64,000 nt of DNA from Cupriavidus gilardii (GTDB taxonomy: Bacteria; Pseudomonadota; Gammaproteobacteria; Burkholderiales; Burkholderiaceae), in contig NZ_VZOV01000002.1 of assembly GCF_008801915.1 (NCBI RefSeq), forward strand, positions 496,001 to 560,000, in the 5' to 3' direction. The position numbers were made by a program, and so were the translations under genes. Positions 29,027-38,302 of this stretch are shown piece by piece (position 1 is the first letter of the stretch; each line of letters starts with the position of its first letter). Under the pieces are notes generated by a model. It was given only the letters and a program-made list of their open reading frames with translations, was not told the DNA's origin and searched no databases.

Positions 29027-30577
29027 TCAACCGCCGAACCTTTCCCGCAGCAGATTCTTCTGCACCTTGCCCATCGTATTGCGGGGCAGTTCATTGACCA
29101 GGTGGATCCGCTTGGGCACCTTGAAGTTGGCGATCCGGTGCTTCAGCGTGCCGATCATCGCCTGCTCGTTCAGCTCGGCGCCCGGCTTGCCGACCACCAC
29201 CGCCACCACCGCCTCGCCGAAATCCGGATGGGGCACGCCGATCACCGCGCTCTCCTGCACACCCGGCATCTCGTCGAGGAAGCTCTCGATCTCCTTCGGA
29301 TAGACGTTGTAGCCGCCGGAGATGATCAGGTCCTTGCTGCGTCCGACGATGGTCAGGTAGTCGTCCGGCACCTTGCGCTCGCCCGACATGCCGACGATCG
29401 CGCCGCCGAAGCGCCCCATGTCGCCGGTCTTGAACCAGCCGTCCGCGGTGAACTCTTCGCGGGTCTTCTCCGGCATGCGCCAGTAGCCCTTGAACACATT
29501 GGGCCCCTTGACCTCGACCGCGCCGATCTCGCCGGAGGGGCAAGGTTTGCCATCGCCATCGACCACGCGCACCGATACGCCCGGCAGCGGACGGCCGACG
29601 GTGCCGCCGATCCGTTCGCCCTCGCCGGCGTCATAGGGATTGGACACCAGCATCACGGTCTCGCTCATGCCGTAGCGCTCGAGAATCGTATGGCCGGTGC
29701 GCTCGCGGAACGCCTCGAAGGTCTCGAGCAGCAGCGGCGCCGAGCCCGACACGAACAGCCGCATGCGGCGGCACGTGTCCTCGTCGAAGCGCTGATCCTG
29801 CAGCATCCGCACGTAGTAGGTCGGCACGCCCATCATCACAGTCGAGCGCGGCAGGAAGCGCAGCACCTGCTCCATGTCGAACTTCGGCGCCCAGATCATC
29901 TTGGCGCCGGCCAGCAGCGCGCCGTGCGAGGCGACGAACAGCCCGTGCACATGGAAGATCGGCAGCATGTGCAGCAGCACGTCGTCGCTGCGCCAGCCCC
30001 AGGCCTTGTGCAGCGTCTCCGCGTTCGACGACAGGTTGCGATGCGTCAGCATCGCGCCCTTGCTGCGGCCCGTGGTGCCTGACGTGTACAGAATCGCCGC
30101 CAGGTCGTCGGGTCCGCGCTGCACCGTGTCGAAGCGGTCCGGCTGCGCGGCGGCGCGCGCGAGCAGCGTACCTCCCCGGTCGTCGTCGAGCGTGAACACG
30201 TGGCCGGTACCGTGGCGGAACGCCAGCTTCGACACCCAGCCAAAATTGGCGCTGCTGCAGACCACCACCGCAGGCTCGGCATTGCCGATGAAATAGTCGA
30301 TCTCCGCTTCCTGATACGCGGTGTTCAGCGGCAGATAGACATAGCCGGCGCGCAGCGTGGCCAGGTACAGGAACAGCGCCTCCGGCGACTTCTCGACCTG
30401 CACCGCGACGCGCGCGCCTTCGGGCAGATCGAGCGAGGCAAGCAGATTGGCCAGCTTGGCGGTGGCGCGATCGAGATCGTCCCAGCTGTAGTACAGGCCG
30501 TCGTGCGTCTCGATGCAGCAGGCCTCGCGCTTGGCGGGGAAGCGGGATTCGAACAGGGCGAACAGATTGGCGTTCAT
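29027..30577 (-). CDS. matB: Malonyl-CoA synthetase (acyl-CoA synthetase family)
   Basis: Ligates malonate (or methylmalonate) to CoA with ATP. 516 residues from the ATG at 30577. The adenylate-forming motifs are intact: YTSGTTGRSKGAMLTH (A3), RYGMSET (A5), GWFKTGDMG (A7), GRSKDLIISGGYNVYP (A8) and the catalytic Lys in NTMGKVQKN (A10). Malonate specificity is inferred from the malonyl-CoA decarboxylase gene in the same cluster. Confidence 0.9.
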   Translation of the reverse strand: MNANLFALFESRFPAKREACCIETHDGLYYSWDDLDRATAKLANLLASLDLPEGARVAVQVEKSPEALFLYLATLRAGYVYLPLNTAYQEAEIDYFIGNAEPAVVVCSSANFGWVSKLAFRHGTGHVFTLDDDRGGTLLARAAAQPDRFDTVQRGPDDLAAILYTSGTTGRSKGAMLTHRNLSSNAETLHKAWGWRSDDVLLHMLPIFHVHGLFVASHGALLAGAKMIWAPKFDMEQVLRFLPRSTVMMGVPTYYVRMLQDQRFDEDTCRRMRLFVSGSAPLLLETFEAFRERTGHTILERYGMSETVMLVSNPYDAGEGERIGGTVGRPLPGVSVRVVDGDGKPCPSGEIGAVEVKGPNVFKGYWRMPEKTREEFTADGWFKTGDMGRFGGAIVGMSGERKVPDDYLTIVGRSKDLIISGGYNVYPKEIESFLDEMPGVQESAVIGVPHPDFGEAVVAVVVGKPGAELNEQAMIGTLKHRIANFKVPKRIHLVNELPRNTMGKVQKNLLRERFGG

Positions 30578-30644
30578 GCGATCAGCGGATAAAAAGCTTG
30601 GGGGATAAAAAAAACGGGGTACGGCAATGACGGCGCCAGGCGCC

Positions 30645-31427
30645 CTACTGGCCTTCAAAACGGGGCGGCCGGCGCGCCAGGAAGGCGGCGACGCCCTCGG
30701 CATGGTCGCGGCTGGACGCGTAGGAGAAATGGGCATCGAGCTCGGCAGCCGACAACGGCGCCGGCTGCGGCGACAGCCGGGCGATGGTGGCCTTGTTGAT
30801 GCGGGCGGCCAGCGGCGCGCCGGCGGCGATGCGGCGCGCGGTGGCCATCGCCTCCGCGGCGACGTCGCCGCGCGGTACCACGCGCGTCAGCAAACCCTTG
30901 GCCTGCGCCTCGGCGGCATCGAACACCCGGCCTTCGAGCAGGATCTCCAGCGTCGCCGCGCGCCCGGCCAGCGCCAGCAGGCCCTGCAGCTCACCCGGCG
31001 CCATCGGGAAACCCAGCTTGTTGATCGGCACGCCGAAGCGGCTGTCCGTTGCCGCGATGCGCAGATCGCAATGGCAGGCGATCTCCAGGCCCCCGCCGAC
31101 GCAGACGCCCTCGATGCAGGCCACGGTCGGATGCAGGCAGCCGGCGATCGCGGCAAGCGCCGGCGCCAGCAGCTCGACGTGGTAGGCGCGCACCGAGGCC
31201 GGATCGCCGCGCAGCCGCGGAAACTCGGCGATATCGGCGCCGGCGGCGAAGTTGCCGTCGGCCCCGCGCAGCACCACGCAGCGCAGCGTGCGGTCGGCCG
31301 ACAGGCGCGCAAAGCCGTCCGTCAGCGCGCGCCACATCGCCTCGGAGATCGCGTTGAGCTTGCCCGGGTTGGACAGCGTGACCAGCGCGATGTCGCCATC
31401 GCGCTCGAAGCTGACCGCGCCGCTCAC
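30645..31427 (-). CDS. Enoyl-CoA hydratase/isomerase family protein
   Basis: 260 residues from a GTG start at 31427, chosen because AGGAGG lies five bases upstream; the frame stays open further up but lacks another good start. Crotonase-fold landmarks: LNAISEAMWRALTDGF, the oxyanion-hole segment GADGNFAAGADIAEF, IEGVCVGGGLEIACHCDLRI and GVPINKLGFPMAPGE. At the hydratase catalytic Glu positions the sequence has Gly-Gly-Leu-Glu and a later Gly-Glu, so hydratase activity is plausible. It lies between the Bug protein gene and matB; the substrate is unknown. Confidence 0.88.
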   Translation of the reverse strand: MSGAVSFERDGDIALVTLSNPGKLNAISEAMWRALTDGFARLSADRTLRCVVLRGADGNFAAGADIAEFPRLRGDPASVRAYHVELLAPALAAIAGCLHPTVACIEGVCVGGGLEIACHCDLRIAATDSRFGVPINKLGFPMAPGELQGLLALAGRAATLEILLEGRVFDAAEAQAKGLLTRVVPRGDVAAEAMATARRIAAGAPLAARINKATIARLSPQPAPLSAAELDAHFSYASSRDHAEGVAAFLARRPPRFEGQ

Positions 31428-31482
31428 AGCGCCTCCTGCGGCTCGAACATGGCCATCAAGGTCCTCGCCAGCATCATCGCCA

Positions 31483-32475
31483 TCAATCCATCTTGGCGCC
31501 GGACTGCTGCACCACCTGGGCCCAGCGCTTGATCTCGGCACGCTGGAACTGCGCGAACTGGTCCGGCGTGTACGACGGCGTCTCGGAGCCGTTGTTCAGC
31601 CAGATCTGCTTGAGCTCCGGCGTATTCAGGGCCTTGTTGACCTCGGCGTAGAGCTTGTCGCTGATCTCCTTGGGCGTGTTCTTCGGCACCCACAGCGCAT
31701 ACCAGGTCGACACCTCGTAGTTCGGCACGCCCGCCTCGGCCGCGGTCGGCACGTCGGGGAACGCCGGCGAGCGCTTGGGCGCGGCCACCGCCAGCGCGCG
31801 GATGCGGCCGCCGCGGATATGCTGGGCCGACGAACCCAGCCCATCGAACACCATGTCGACCTGGCCTGCGATCAGATCGGACAGCGCCGGGCCCGCGCCC
31901 TTGTACGGAATATGCGTGATGAAGGTCTTGGTCTGGATCTTGAACAGCTCGCCGGCCAGATGGTGCGACGAGCCGTTGCCCGCCGAGCCGTAGTTCAGCT
32001 TGCCGGGATTCTGGCGCGCGTAGGCGATCAGTTCCTGCAGCGTCCTGGCCTGGACCTTGGTCGGGTTGACCACCACCACCTGCGGCGGCTGCGCGATCAC
32101 GGTGATCGGCACGAAGTCCTTCTCGATGTCGTAATCGAGCTTCTTGTAGAACGAGGGCGCGATCACATGGTGCGCGCCGCCGATGAAGATCGTATAGCCA
32201 TCGGGCGCGGCCTTCGAGGCGAGGCTGGCGCCGACCGTGCCGCCCGCGCCGCCGCGGTTGTCGATGACGAACTGCTTGCCGAGCTGCTTGGACAATTGCG
32301 CCGCCAGCGGGCGGGCAAAGGCATCGGTGCCGCCGCCGGCCGGAAACGGCACGACGATCGTGACCGGCCGGGACGGCCACGGCTCCTGCGCCGCCGCCGG
32401 GGCGAGCGCCATCATCGCGATGCCGCCGGCCACTGCCAACATCGTTGCCGTCCGCTTGAACTGACTACGTTCCAT
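31483..32475 (-). CDS. Bug/TctC family tripartite tricarboxylate solute-binding protein
   Basis: Periplasmic binding protein for a carboxylate. 330 residues; a signal peptide (ERSQFKRTATMLAVAGGIAM onward, ending APAAAQ) and the Bug signature RPVTIVVPFPAGGGTDAFAR, VIDNRGGAGGTVGA, HIPYKGAGPALSDLIAGQVD and VPTAAEAGVPNYEV. A GAGGAGA ribosome site precedes the ATG. No TctA/TctB membrane subunits are nearby, as is usual for the expanded Bug families of Burkholderiales. Its place between matB-related genes suggests malonate or a related dicarboxylate as ligand. Confidence 0.92.
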   Translation of the reverse strand: MERSQFKRTATMLAVAGGIAMMALAPAAAQEPWPSRPVTIVVPFPAGGGTDAFARPLAAQLSKQLGKQFVIDNRGGAGGTVGASLASKAAPDGYTIFIGGAHHVIAPSFYKKLDYDIEKDFVPITVIAQPPQVVVVNPTKVQARTLQELIAYARQNPGKLNYGSAGNGSSHHLAGELFKIQTKTFITHIPYKGAGPALSDLIAGQVDMVFDGLGSSAQHIRGGRIRALAVAAPKRSPAFPDVPTAAEAGVPNYEVSTWYALWVPKNTPKEISDKLYAEVNKALNTPELKQIWLNNGSETPSYTPDQFAQFQRAEIKRWAQVVQQSGAKMD

Positions 32476-32620
32476 GGTGTGTCTCCTCGCTTTGTCTTAT
32501 GAAAATGCGATGTGAACTGCTGGTGTGAACCGCGTTGGAACTTCCCGTCGAAAATGCACTGCGAAACTGGATCAGGCGGTGATGCGATGCGTCGATGCCG
32601 GCCGACGCCGGTGCGCCCCC

Positions 32621-34135
32621 TCAGGAACGCGCCAGCAGCTTGGCGACCGAGCGGCTGATGCGCGGATTGCCCTCGCCGAGCTTGGCCAGATTGTCGTCGA
32701 GCGCCTCCGGCACATACAGGTAATTGACCATCATGCCGCAGGACTGCGCGCGCCCCTTGCTCGACAGGTCCGCGCCCCAGTTCAGCCGTTCGACGCAGGC
32801 GCCATTGCCGAGATGGAAACGCGCCACCGGATCGGCTGGCAGCGCGCCGTTGCGCGCATGCACGAGGAAGTGCGCGGCCAGCGCCAGGCCGCTGTCGCGC
32901 ACCAGCGCATCGTCGGAGCCCGCGCTCAACGCGGCCAGCCATTCGGCACCGGTGGCCGGCACCGCGGGCGGCGTGGTCTCGCCGGTGGCCGGCGCACGCG
33001 CGCCCCAGCGCTGCATGCACTTGCCGCCCAGCACCTTGGCCACGGTATCGCCGTCCTGCTTGCGCAACCAGTCGGCGAAACCCGGGATCGGCGACAGCGT
33101 GGCGAACTGCTTGACCTTGGGGAATTCGCGCTGCAATTCCTCGATGACGCGCTTGAGCAGGAAGTTGCCGAAGCTGACGCCGCGCAGCCCGGGCTGCGTA
33201 TTCGAGATCGAATAGAAGATCGCCCATTTGACGCGGCGCAGGTCTTCCTGCGGCGCCGCCTCGTCGAGCAGGCTCTGCACATTGGCCGCCATCTCCGGCA
33301 CGAAGGCCACCTCGACGAAGATCAGCGGCTCGCGCGGAATGCGCGGATGGAAGAACGCGTAGCAGCGGCGATCCGAATCGAGCCGGTTGCGCAGATCGGC
33401 CCAGGAGGCGATCTCGTGCACCGCCTCGTAGCGGATCAGCTTTTCCAGCAGCGACGCCGGCGAATCCCAGGTGATCGGCTGCAGCTCCAGCAGGCCGACG
33501 TCGAACCAGTTCGACAGCAGGCCCTCGAGGTCTTCGTCGAGCGCGCGCAGGCCGGGGATCTTCTTGTACCAGCGCAGCATGTCCGCGCGCAGGTGAATGA
33601 TGAAATGCAGGCCGCAGACCGACTTCGCGCTCGGGCCGTGCAGCCCGGCCAGCCGCTTGAAGAAGCGGATGCGGGCGCTCGACAGCGCATGGCTCAGGCC
33701 CGAGCCGTTGCGCCCCGCCTTGCCGCCCTCGTCCGCGGCGGCACCATCGCCGCCGCCCTGCGCGCCGCTGCCGGCGACCTCCGCCAGCAACGTCAGCATG
33801 GCCTGGCGGGTCGGCTCGCCGGCGGCCTCGTATTCGTTGCGCCACGCCTGCGCGGCCGCGTTGGCGGCGCCATCGGTCAGGCGGGCATCGAAGCACAGCC
33901 GCAGTTCCTCCCGCTGGCGGCGCTGCACGCGGGCGCTCAGCGTGGCCGGCTCCGCGGCGCGGGCCTTGCCGTCGTTGGCCGCGGCCGCCTCGGCCGGACT
34001 GCCCTTGCGGTTCCACCAGCGGCCGAAGCGCGCCAGCAGCGTGCCGCCGGCGGTGTCGGGACGGGCGTCGCCCAGGGTTTCGCCGGCGCCAAGCGGCGCG
34101 CTGACGGTCTTGTCTCCGGTCTCGAAAGAAGTCAT
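32621..34135 (-). CDS. Malonyl-CoA decarboxylase
   Basis: Converts malonyl-CoA to acetyl-CoA and CO2. 504 residues. After an Ala/Gly-rich N-terminus comes the helical domain (FFKRLAGLHGPSAKSVCGLH), then the GNAT-like catalytic domain. Diagnostic features are WAIFYSISNTQPGLRGVSFG, FATLSPIPGFADWL, HFLVHARNG, and the C-terminal FHLGNGACVERLNW with SCGMMVNYLYVP. With matB it completes malonate use through malonyl-CoA. It lies 145 bp upstream of the Bug gene and 73 bp downstream of gntR. Confidence 0.95.
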   Translation of the reverse strand: MTSFETGDKTVSAPLGAGETLGDARPDTAGGTLLARFGRWWNRKGSPAEAAAANDGKARAAEPATLSARVQRRQREELRLCFDARLTDGAANAAAQAWRNEYEAAGEPTRQAMLTLLAEVAGSGAQGGGDGAAADEGGKAGRNGSGLSHALSSARIRFFKRLAGLHGPSAKSVCGLHFIIHLRADMLRWYKKIPGLRALDEDLEGLLSNWFDVGLLELQPITWDSPASLLEKLIRYEAVHEIASWADLRNRLDSDRRCYAFFHPRIPREPLIFVEVAFVPEMAANVQSLLDEAAPQEDLRRVKWAIFYSISNTQPGLRGVSFGNFLLKRVIEELQREFPKVKQFATLSPIPGFADWLRKQDGDTVAKVLGGKCMQRWGARAPATGETTPPAVPATGAEWLAALSAGSDDALVRDSGLALAAHFLVHARNGALPADPVARFHLGNGACVERLNWGADLSSKGRAQSCGMMVNYLYVPEALDDNLAKLGEGNPRISRSVAKLLARS

Positions 34136-34208
34136 CGAACTACCTGTTGGGCAAAGGATGGAGCGAACTCGGAACGGGATGGTGTGCGTGGTTCAGGTGG
34201 TCATCGGG

Positions 34209-34943
34209 TCAGTGGTCCGACGCGGCCTTGGCGGCGAGGCGCAGCCGGCTGTGGCGCCGTCGCGCGGGGGCCTCGGGTTCGGGCGCCGCGGTTTGCGCGT
34301 CCGCGTCCAGCGCCTTCAACGCGGCGCGCTGGCGCAGCAGGTGGGTCTTCATCATCGCCTCGGCGCCTTCGGGATCGCGCGCCTTCAGCGCGGCGAAGAC
34401 TGACAGGTGCTCGGCGCAGGATTCGTCGATGCGGCCCGGCAGCTGCAGGCTCTTGTGCCGCGACAGCCGCAGCACCTTGCGCAGATCGCCGATCAGTCCG
34501 GACAGCCAGCGATTGCCGGCGAGCCGCTGGATCGCCTCGTGGATCTGGTAGTTGGTTTCGTAATAGGCATCGATCTGGCCGGCGCGGGCATAGCGCGCCA
34601 GATCGCGATGCAGGTCCTCGAGCGCGTCGAGATCGGCGGCGGTGGCATTGCGGGCGGCCTCGTAGGCGCAGCGGCCTTCGAGCAGCGCCATCAGCGGAAA
34701 GATCTCGTCGAGGTCCTGCTCGGACAGCTCGTTGACGAAGCAGCCGCGGCGCGGCTCCAGCCGCACCAGTCCCTCGGCGGCCAGCACCTTCAGCGCCTCG
34801 CGCAGCGGCGTGCGCGAAATGCCGAGCGTGGTGGCCAGGGCCGCTTCGTCGATCCAGGCGCCAGGCACGAGCGTGTGCTCGTCGATCATGGCGCGCAGGC
34901 GATCGGCGACTTCGAGATACAGCGCCTGCTGGACGATGCGCAT
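34209..34943 (-). CDS. GntR family regulator, FadR/FCD subgroup
   Basis: 244 residues. The N-terminal winged helix-turn-helix is clear (LVPGAWIDEAALATTLGISR, TPLREALKVLAAEGLVRLEP). The FCD effector domain follows, with metal-binding His/Asp positions (HRDLARYARAG, YQIHEAIQRLAGN, EHLSVFAALKARD). The basic C-terminal tail is extra. It lies at the head of the malonate genes and downstream of a perfect AT-rich palindrome, so it probably controls them and itself in response to malonate or malonyl-CoA (a MatR/MdcY-like role, inferred). Confidence 0.9.
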   Translation of the reverse strand: MRIVQQALYLEVADRLRAMIDEHTLVPGAWIDEAALATTLGISRTPLREALKVLAAEGLVRLEPRRGCFVNELSEQDLDEIFPLMALLEGRCAYEAARNATAADLDALEDLHRDLARYARAGQIDAYYETNYQIHEAIQRLAGNRWLSGLIGDLRKVLRLSRHKSLQLPGRIDESCAEHLSVFAALKARDPEGAEAMMKTHLLRQRAALKALDADAQTAAPEPEAPARRRHSRLRLAAKAASDH

Positions 34944-35010
34944 GGGTGCCTCCCGCTGCGATGGATGGAGCGCGCGATGGGCGCAGCCCGGCGGGCGGGC
35001 CCTCGCAATA

Positions 35011-35026
35011 ATTCATAATTATGAAT
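35011..35026. promoter_or_regulatory. 16-bp palindrome, likely GntR operator
   Basis: ATTCATAATTATGAAT is a perfect palindrome 67 bp upstream of the gntR start, in an AT-rich island. Its size and position fit an operator for the adjacent FCD-type GntR protein. Confidence 0.65.
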
Positions 35027-35167
35027 AACGGCGAGGGAATGGCAAGGCGTTTCGATGTTGCACAGCGTCATGCGCGCCGGACGGCGTCGTGCCGGGCAAT
35101 TAACGCGCCACTAACGCACAACTGACGCGGCAAAATATCGCCGCAATGACGTGGCAACTCCGGCGCT

Positions 35168-36016
35168 TCAACCGGCAGCCAGAATGCGCCGCGCCCGCTC
35201 CAGCACCGGGCGATCGACCATCTTGCCGTCCACCGCGACGGCGGCGCCGTCCGCGGCCGCGGCGGCCTCGACCACGCGCCTGGCCCAGGCCAGTTCCGCC
35301 TCGGTCGGCGCGAGACCGGCGTGGACCGGCGCCACCTGGGCCGGGTGGATCAGCAGCTTGGCGCCAAAGCCGAAGGCGCGCGCACGCGCGGTCTCGGCCG
35401 CCAGCACCGTGGTGTCGCCGAGCGCGGTGCAGACGCCGTCCACCGGCGCGGGCAGCCCCGCCGCGCGCGAATGCAGCACCAGCAGGCTGCGGAACGCATG
35501 CAGCGGCTCGCCCTCGTCGCCGACGCCCAGATCGCCCATCAGGTCGATGCTGCCGAACAGCAACCGGGCCACGCCGGGCTGCGCAGCCAGTTGCGGAAGC
35601 TGGGCGAAGCCCGCCGCGGTTTCCAGCAGCGCGTGGCATTGCACGGCCGGCAGCGCCTGCCGCAGCGCCCGCATCGCCTCGGCATCGGCCTTGGGCAACA
35701 CCAGTGTGTCGACGCCGAGCCCGCGGCACCAGGCGATATCGTCGTCGTGGTACGGCGTGCCGGCCGCGTTCACGCGCACCAGCAGCAGCACGCCGGCGTC
35801 AAAGGCCTGCTGCGCCAGCGCGGGCCATGGCGCGCGCAACCCCTGTCGCGCAGCGGCCTTGTCGGCCGGCGCCACCGCATCCTCGAAGTCGACGATCACC
35901 GCGTCGGACCCGGCGGCGAGCGCCTTGCCGATCCGCTCGGGGCGGTTGGCCGGAACGAACAGGTAGCTGCGCGGCAGCCGCGTGCCCGGCGTCGTCATCG
36001 CGCCCTCCGCCGTCAT
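35168..36016 (-). CDS. HpcH/HpaI aldolase / CitE-like lyase
   Basis: 282 residues. It has the CitE family core: RSYLFVPANRPERIGKALA, DAVIVDFEDAVAP with the Asp-Glu-Asp region, LVRVNAAGTPYHDDDI, LVLPKADAEA, ALLETAAGFAQLPQLA and LLFGSIDLMGDLG. Family members cleave malyl-, citramalyl- or related CoA esters, or HMG-CoA. The start overlaps the upstream CoA-transferase stop (ATGA), so the pair likely acts on one substrate: CoA activation, then C-C cleavage. Confidence 0.88.
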   Translation of the reverse strand: MTAEGAMTTPGTRLPRSYLFVPANRPERIGKALAAGSDAVIVDFEDAVAPADKAAARQGLRAPWPALAQQAFDAGVLLLVRVNAAGTPYHDDDIAWCRGLGVDTLVLPKADAEAMRALRQALPAVQCHALLETAAGFAQLPQLAAQPGVARLLFGSIDLMGDLGVGDEGEPLHAFRSLLVLHSRAAGLPAPVDGVCTALGDTTVLAAETARARAFGFGAKLLIHPAQVAPVHAGLAPTEAELAWARRVVEAAAAADGAAVAVDGKMVDRPVLERARRILAAG

Positions 36017-37185
36017 ACCGCGCCGGCCGCGCGCATCGCGGCGATCTGTTCACCCGCGATGCCGAGCTCGGCCAGGATCGCGTCGGTATGCTCGCCCAGC
36101 GCAGGCACAGGATCCATGCGCGCGTCGGTCATGCCGGGCGGCAGCAACGCCGGGATCGCGCCCGCAGGCGTGTCGACCTCGCGCCAGCGCTGCCGCGCCG
36201 CCAGCTGCGGATGGGCCCAGACGTCCGCCATCGTATTGACCTGCGCGTTGGCGATCTTTGCCGCTTCGAGCCGCGCGCCGACCTCGTCGGCGCTCCATTG
36301 CGAGAAGGCCGCGACGATGCGCTCGCGCAGCGCGCCGCGGTTGGCGCTGCGCAGGCTGTTGCTGGCGTAGTCGGGATGCGTCGCGAGCTCGGGCTGCTGC
36401 AGCACCGATTCGCAGAACACCGCCCACTCGCGTTCGTTCTGCAGGCCCAGCATCACGGTCTTGCCATCGCCGGTCGGGAACGGCCCGTACGGGTAGATGG
36501 TGGCATGCGAGGCGCCGGCGCGCGGCGGCGGGGAAGCGCCATCGAACGCGTAGTACAGCGGGAAACTCATCCACTCGACCATCGATTCCAGCATCGAGAT
36601 ATCGATGCGCTTGCCACGGCCGGTCTGCCCGCGCTCGATCAGCGCGGCCAGGATGTTCGAGTAGGCGTACATGCCGGCGGCGATATCGGCGATCGATGCG
36701 CCAGCCTTGACGCCCTCCTCCGGCGTGCCGGTCACCGAGACGAAGCCGGACTCGCTTTGCACCAGCAGGTCGTAGGCCTTCTTGTCGCGATACGGACCGT
36801 CGGCGCCGTAGCCCGAGATATCGCAGACGATCAGCCGCGGAAAGCGCTCGGACAACGCCGCATGATCGAGCCCCAGCCGTGCGGCCGCACCTGGGGCGAG
36901 GTTCTGCACCAGCACGTCGGCGCGCGAGAGAAGCGCCTCGAGCACCGGCGCCGCGCCGTCGTGCTTGACGTCCAGCGTCAGGCTCTCCTTGCCGCGATTG
37001 GTCCAGACGAAATGCGACGACAGGCCGCGCACGCGATCGTCGTAGGCCCTGGCGAAATCGCCGGCGCCCGGACGCTCGATCTTGATCACGCGCGCGCCGA
37101 GATCGGCAAGCTGGCGTGTGCAGAACGGCGCGGCGATGGCCTGTTCGAGAGAAACGACGGTGATGCCTGCAAGCGGTAGGGTCAT
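36013..37185 (-). CDS. CaiB/BaiF (class III) CoA-transferase
   Basis: Moves CoA between acyl groups through a Glu/Asp enzyme anhydride. 390 residues from the ATG at 37185. Landmarks are LAGITVVSLEQAIAAPFCTR, LGARVIKIERPGAGDFAR, NRGKESLTLDVKHDG, the catalytic Asp region KAYDLLVQSESGFVSVTG, and GQTGRGKRIDISMLESM. With the overlapping CitE-like gene it suggests activation and cleavage of a C5-type dicarboxylate (itaconate, mesaconate or citramalate class), but the substrate is not determined. Confidence 0.9.
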   Translation of the reverse strand: MTLPLAGITVVSLEQAIAAPFCTRQLADLGARVIKIERPGAGDFARAYDDRVRGLSSHFVWTNRGKESLTLDVKHDGAAPVLEALLSRADVLVQNLAPGAAARLGLDHAALSERFPRLIVCDISGYGADGPYRDKKAYDLLVQSESGFVSVTGTPEEGVKAGASIADIAAGMYAYSNILAALIERGQTGRGKRIDISMLESMVEWMSFPLYYAFDGASPPPRAGASHATIYPYGPFPTGDGKTVMLGLQNEREWAVFCESVLQQPELATHPDYASNSLRSANRGALRERIVAAFSQWSADEVGARLEAAKIANAQVNTMADVWAHPQLAARQRWREVDTPAGAIPALLPPGMTDARMDPVPALGEHTDAILAELGIAGEQIAAMRAAGAV

Positions 37186-37344
37186 GGCGGTGGCCTGGCG
37201 GAGGACGATCGGAAGGAATGGGCGGCCGGGTTGGCGCGATGGCATCAATCTAGCCGCGATCGCCGCCGCGCGGAAATACGGAATCGCGAGCCAGCCATAA
37301 GTACAATCAATACCTTGGGCTTTCACTGGTCATTGGGGCGGGAC

Positions 37345-38295
37345 ATGGATATCCGGGGCATGCGCTATTTCGTCACGATCGTCGAGCACGGCAGCCTGAC
37401 CCGGGCCGCGGAGATCGCCCATGTCGCCCAGCCGGCCTTGAGCCAGCAACTCGCCGCGCTTGAAGCGGAACTGGGCGTGGCGCTGGTCCATCGCGGCGCC
37501 AAGGGCGTCAAACCCACGGAGGCAGGCCGCACGCTGTACCGGCACGCGCGCTCGATCCTGAAACAGGTGGAGATGGCGCGGGCCGACGTCAAGGTCGCGG
37601 GGGCGGACATCGCCGGCAACGTGGCGATCGGCCTGCCAACCACCGCTGCCGCGGCCTTCGGCATGCCGCTGGTGCGGGCGGTCCGCGAGCGCTATCCGGG
37701 CGTGCGGCTGCAGCTGTTCGAGAGCATGAGCGGCTATATCGCGGAGCTGCTGAACAACAACCGGCTCGATTTCGCCATCCTGTTTCGCCAAACGCCGTCG
37801 CGCGCGGTCGAGCTCGAGCCGCTGGCCAGCGAGGCCCTGTATCTGGTCGGCACGCCGCCGATCGCCGTGGAATCGAAGCGGCGTCGCGCCGCATCGGGCA
37901 AGGAAGCGACCATTGCGTTGAAGTCGCTGGCCGATATTCCGCTGGTGCTGCCGAGCGGGGCGCAGGGGCTGCGCGAAGTGCTGGAGCAACACGCCAGCGG
38001 CGCGGGCATCCGGCTGCAGGTCGTCGCGGACCTGGACTCGCTGCCGATCCTGCTGCAGACCGCGCGCGAAGGGCTGGCCTGCACGATCCTGCCCGCGTCG
38101 TCACTGAGCCGCGAGCCGGAGGACGATGCGCTGCCGACACGGCTGATTCTTCCCGAGCTCGGCCGCACGCTGTCGCTTTGCTGGCCGCGTGCGCTGCCGC
38201 GGACCGCCGCGGCCGAAGCCGTGGCCGAGGCGTTGCGCGAAATCATTGCCGCCAAGATCGCGGAAGGCGGCTCGTTGAAGGCCCCGCTTGCCTAG
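37345..38295 (+). CDS. LysR family transcriptional regulator
   Basis: 316 residues. N-terminal helix-turn-helix (MRYFVTIVEHGSLTRAAEIA, HVAQPALSQQLAALEAELGV), then a type 2 periplasmic-binding-like effector domain (GNVAIGLPTTAAAAFGMPLV and following). The ATG at 37345 has GGGGCGGG upstream. Divergent from the CoA-transferase gene, which is its probable target. A TACAAT at 37302-37307 may be its -10. Its 3' end is separated from the next, convergent gene by only 7 bp. Confidence 0.92.
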   Translation: MDIRGMRYFVTIVEHGSLTRAAEIAHVAQPALSQQLAALEAELGVALVHRGAKGVKPTEAGRTLYRHARSILKQVEMARADVKVAGADIAGNVAIGLPTTAAAAFGMPLVRAVRERYPGVRLQLFESMSGYIAELLNNNRLDFAILFRQTPSRAVELEPLASEALYLVGTPPIAVESKRRRAASGKEATIALKSLADIPLVLPSGAQGLREVLEQHASGAGIRLQVVADLDSLPILLQTAREGLACTILPASSLSREPEDDALPTRLILPELGRTLSLCWPRALPRTAAAEAVAEALREIIAAKIAEGGSLKAPLA

Positions 38296-38302
38296 CGCCG
38301 GG

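Noticed and set aside
30645-31541. Enoyl-CoA hydratase starting at the far upstream ATG (31541)
   Set aside because: That start overlaps the Bug gene and has no ribosome site, whereas the GTG at 31427 has AGGAGG five bases away.
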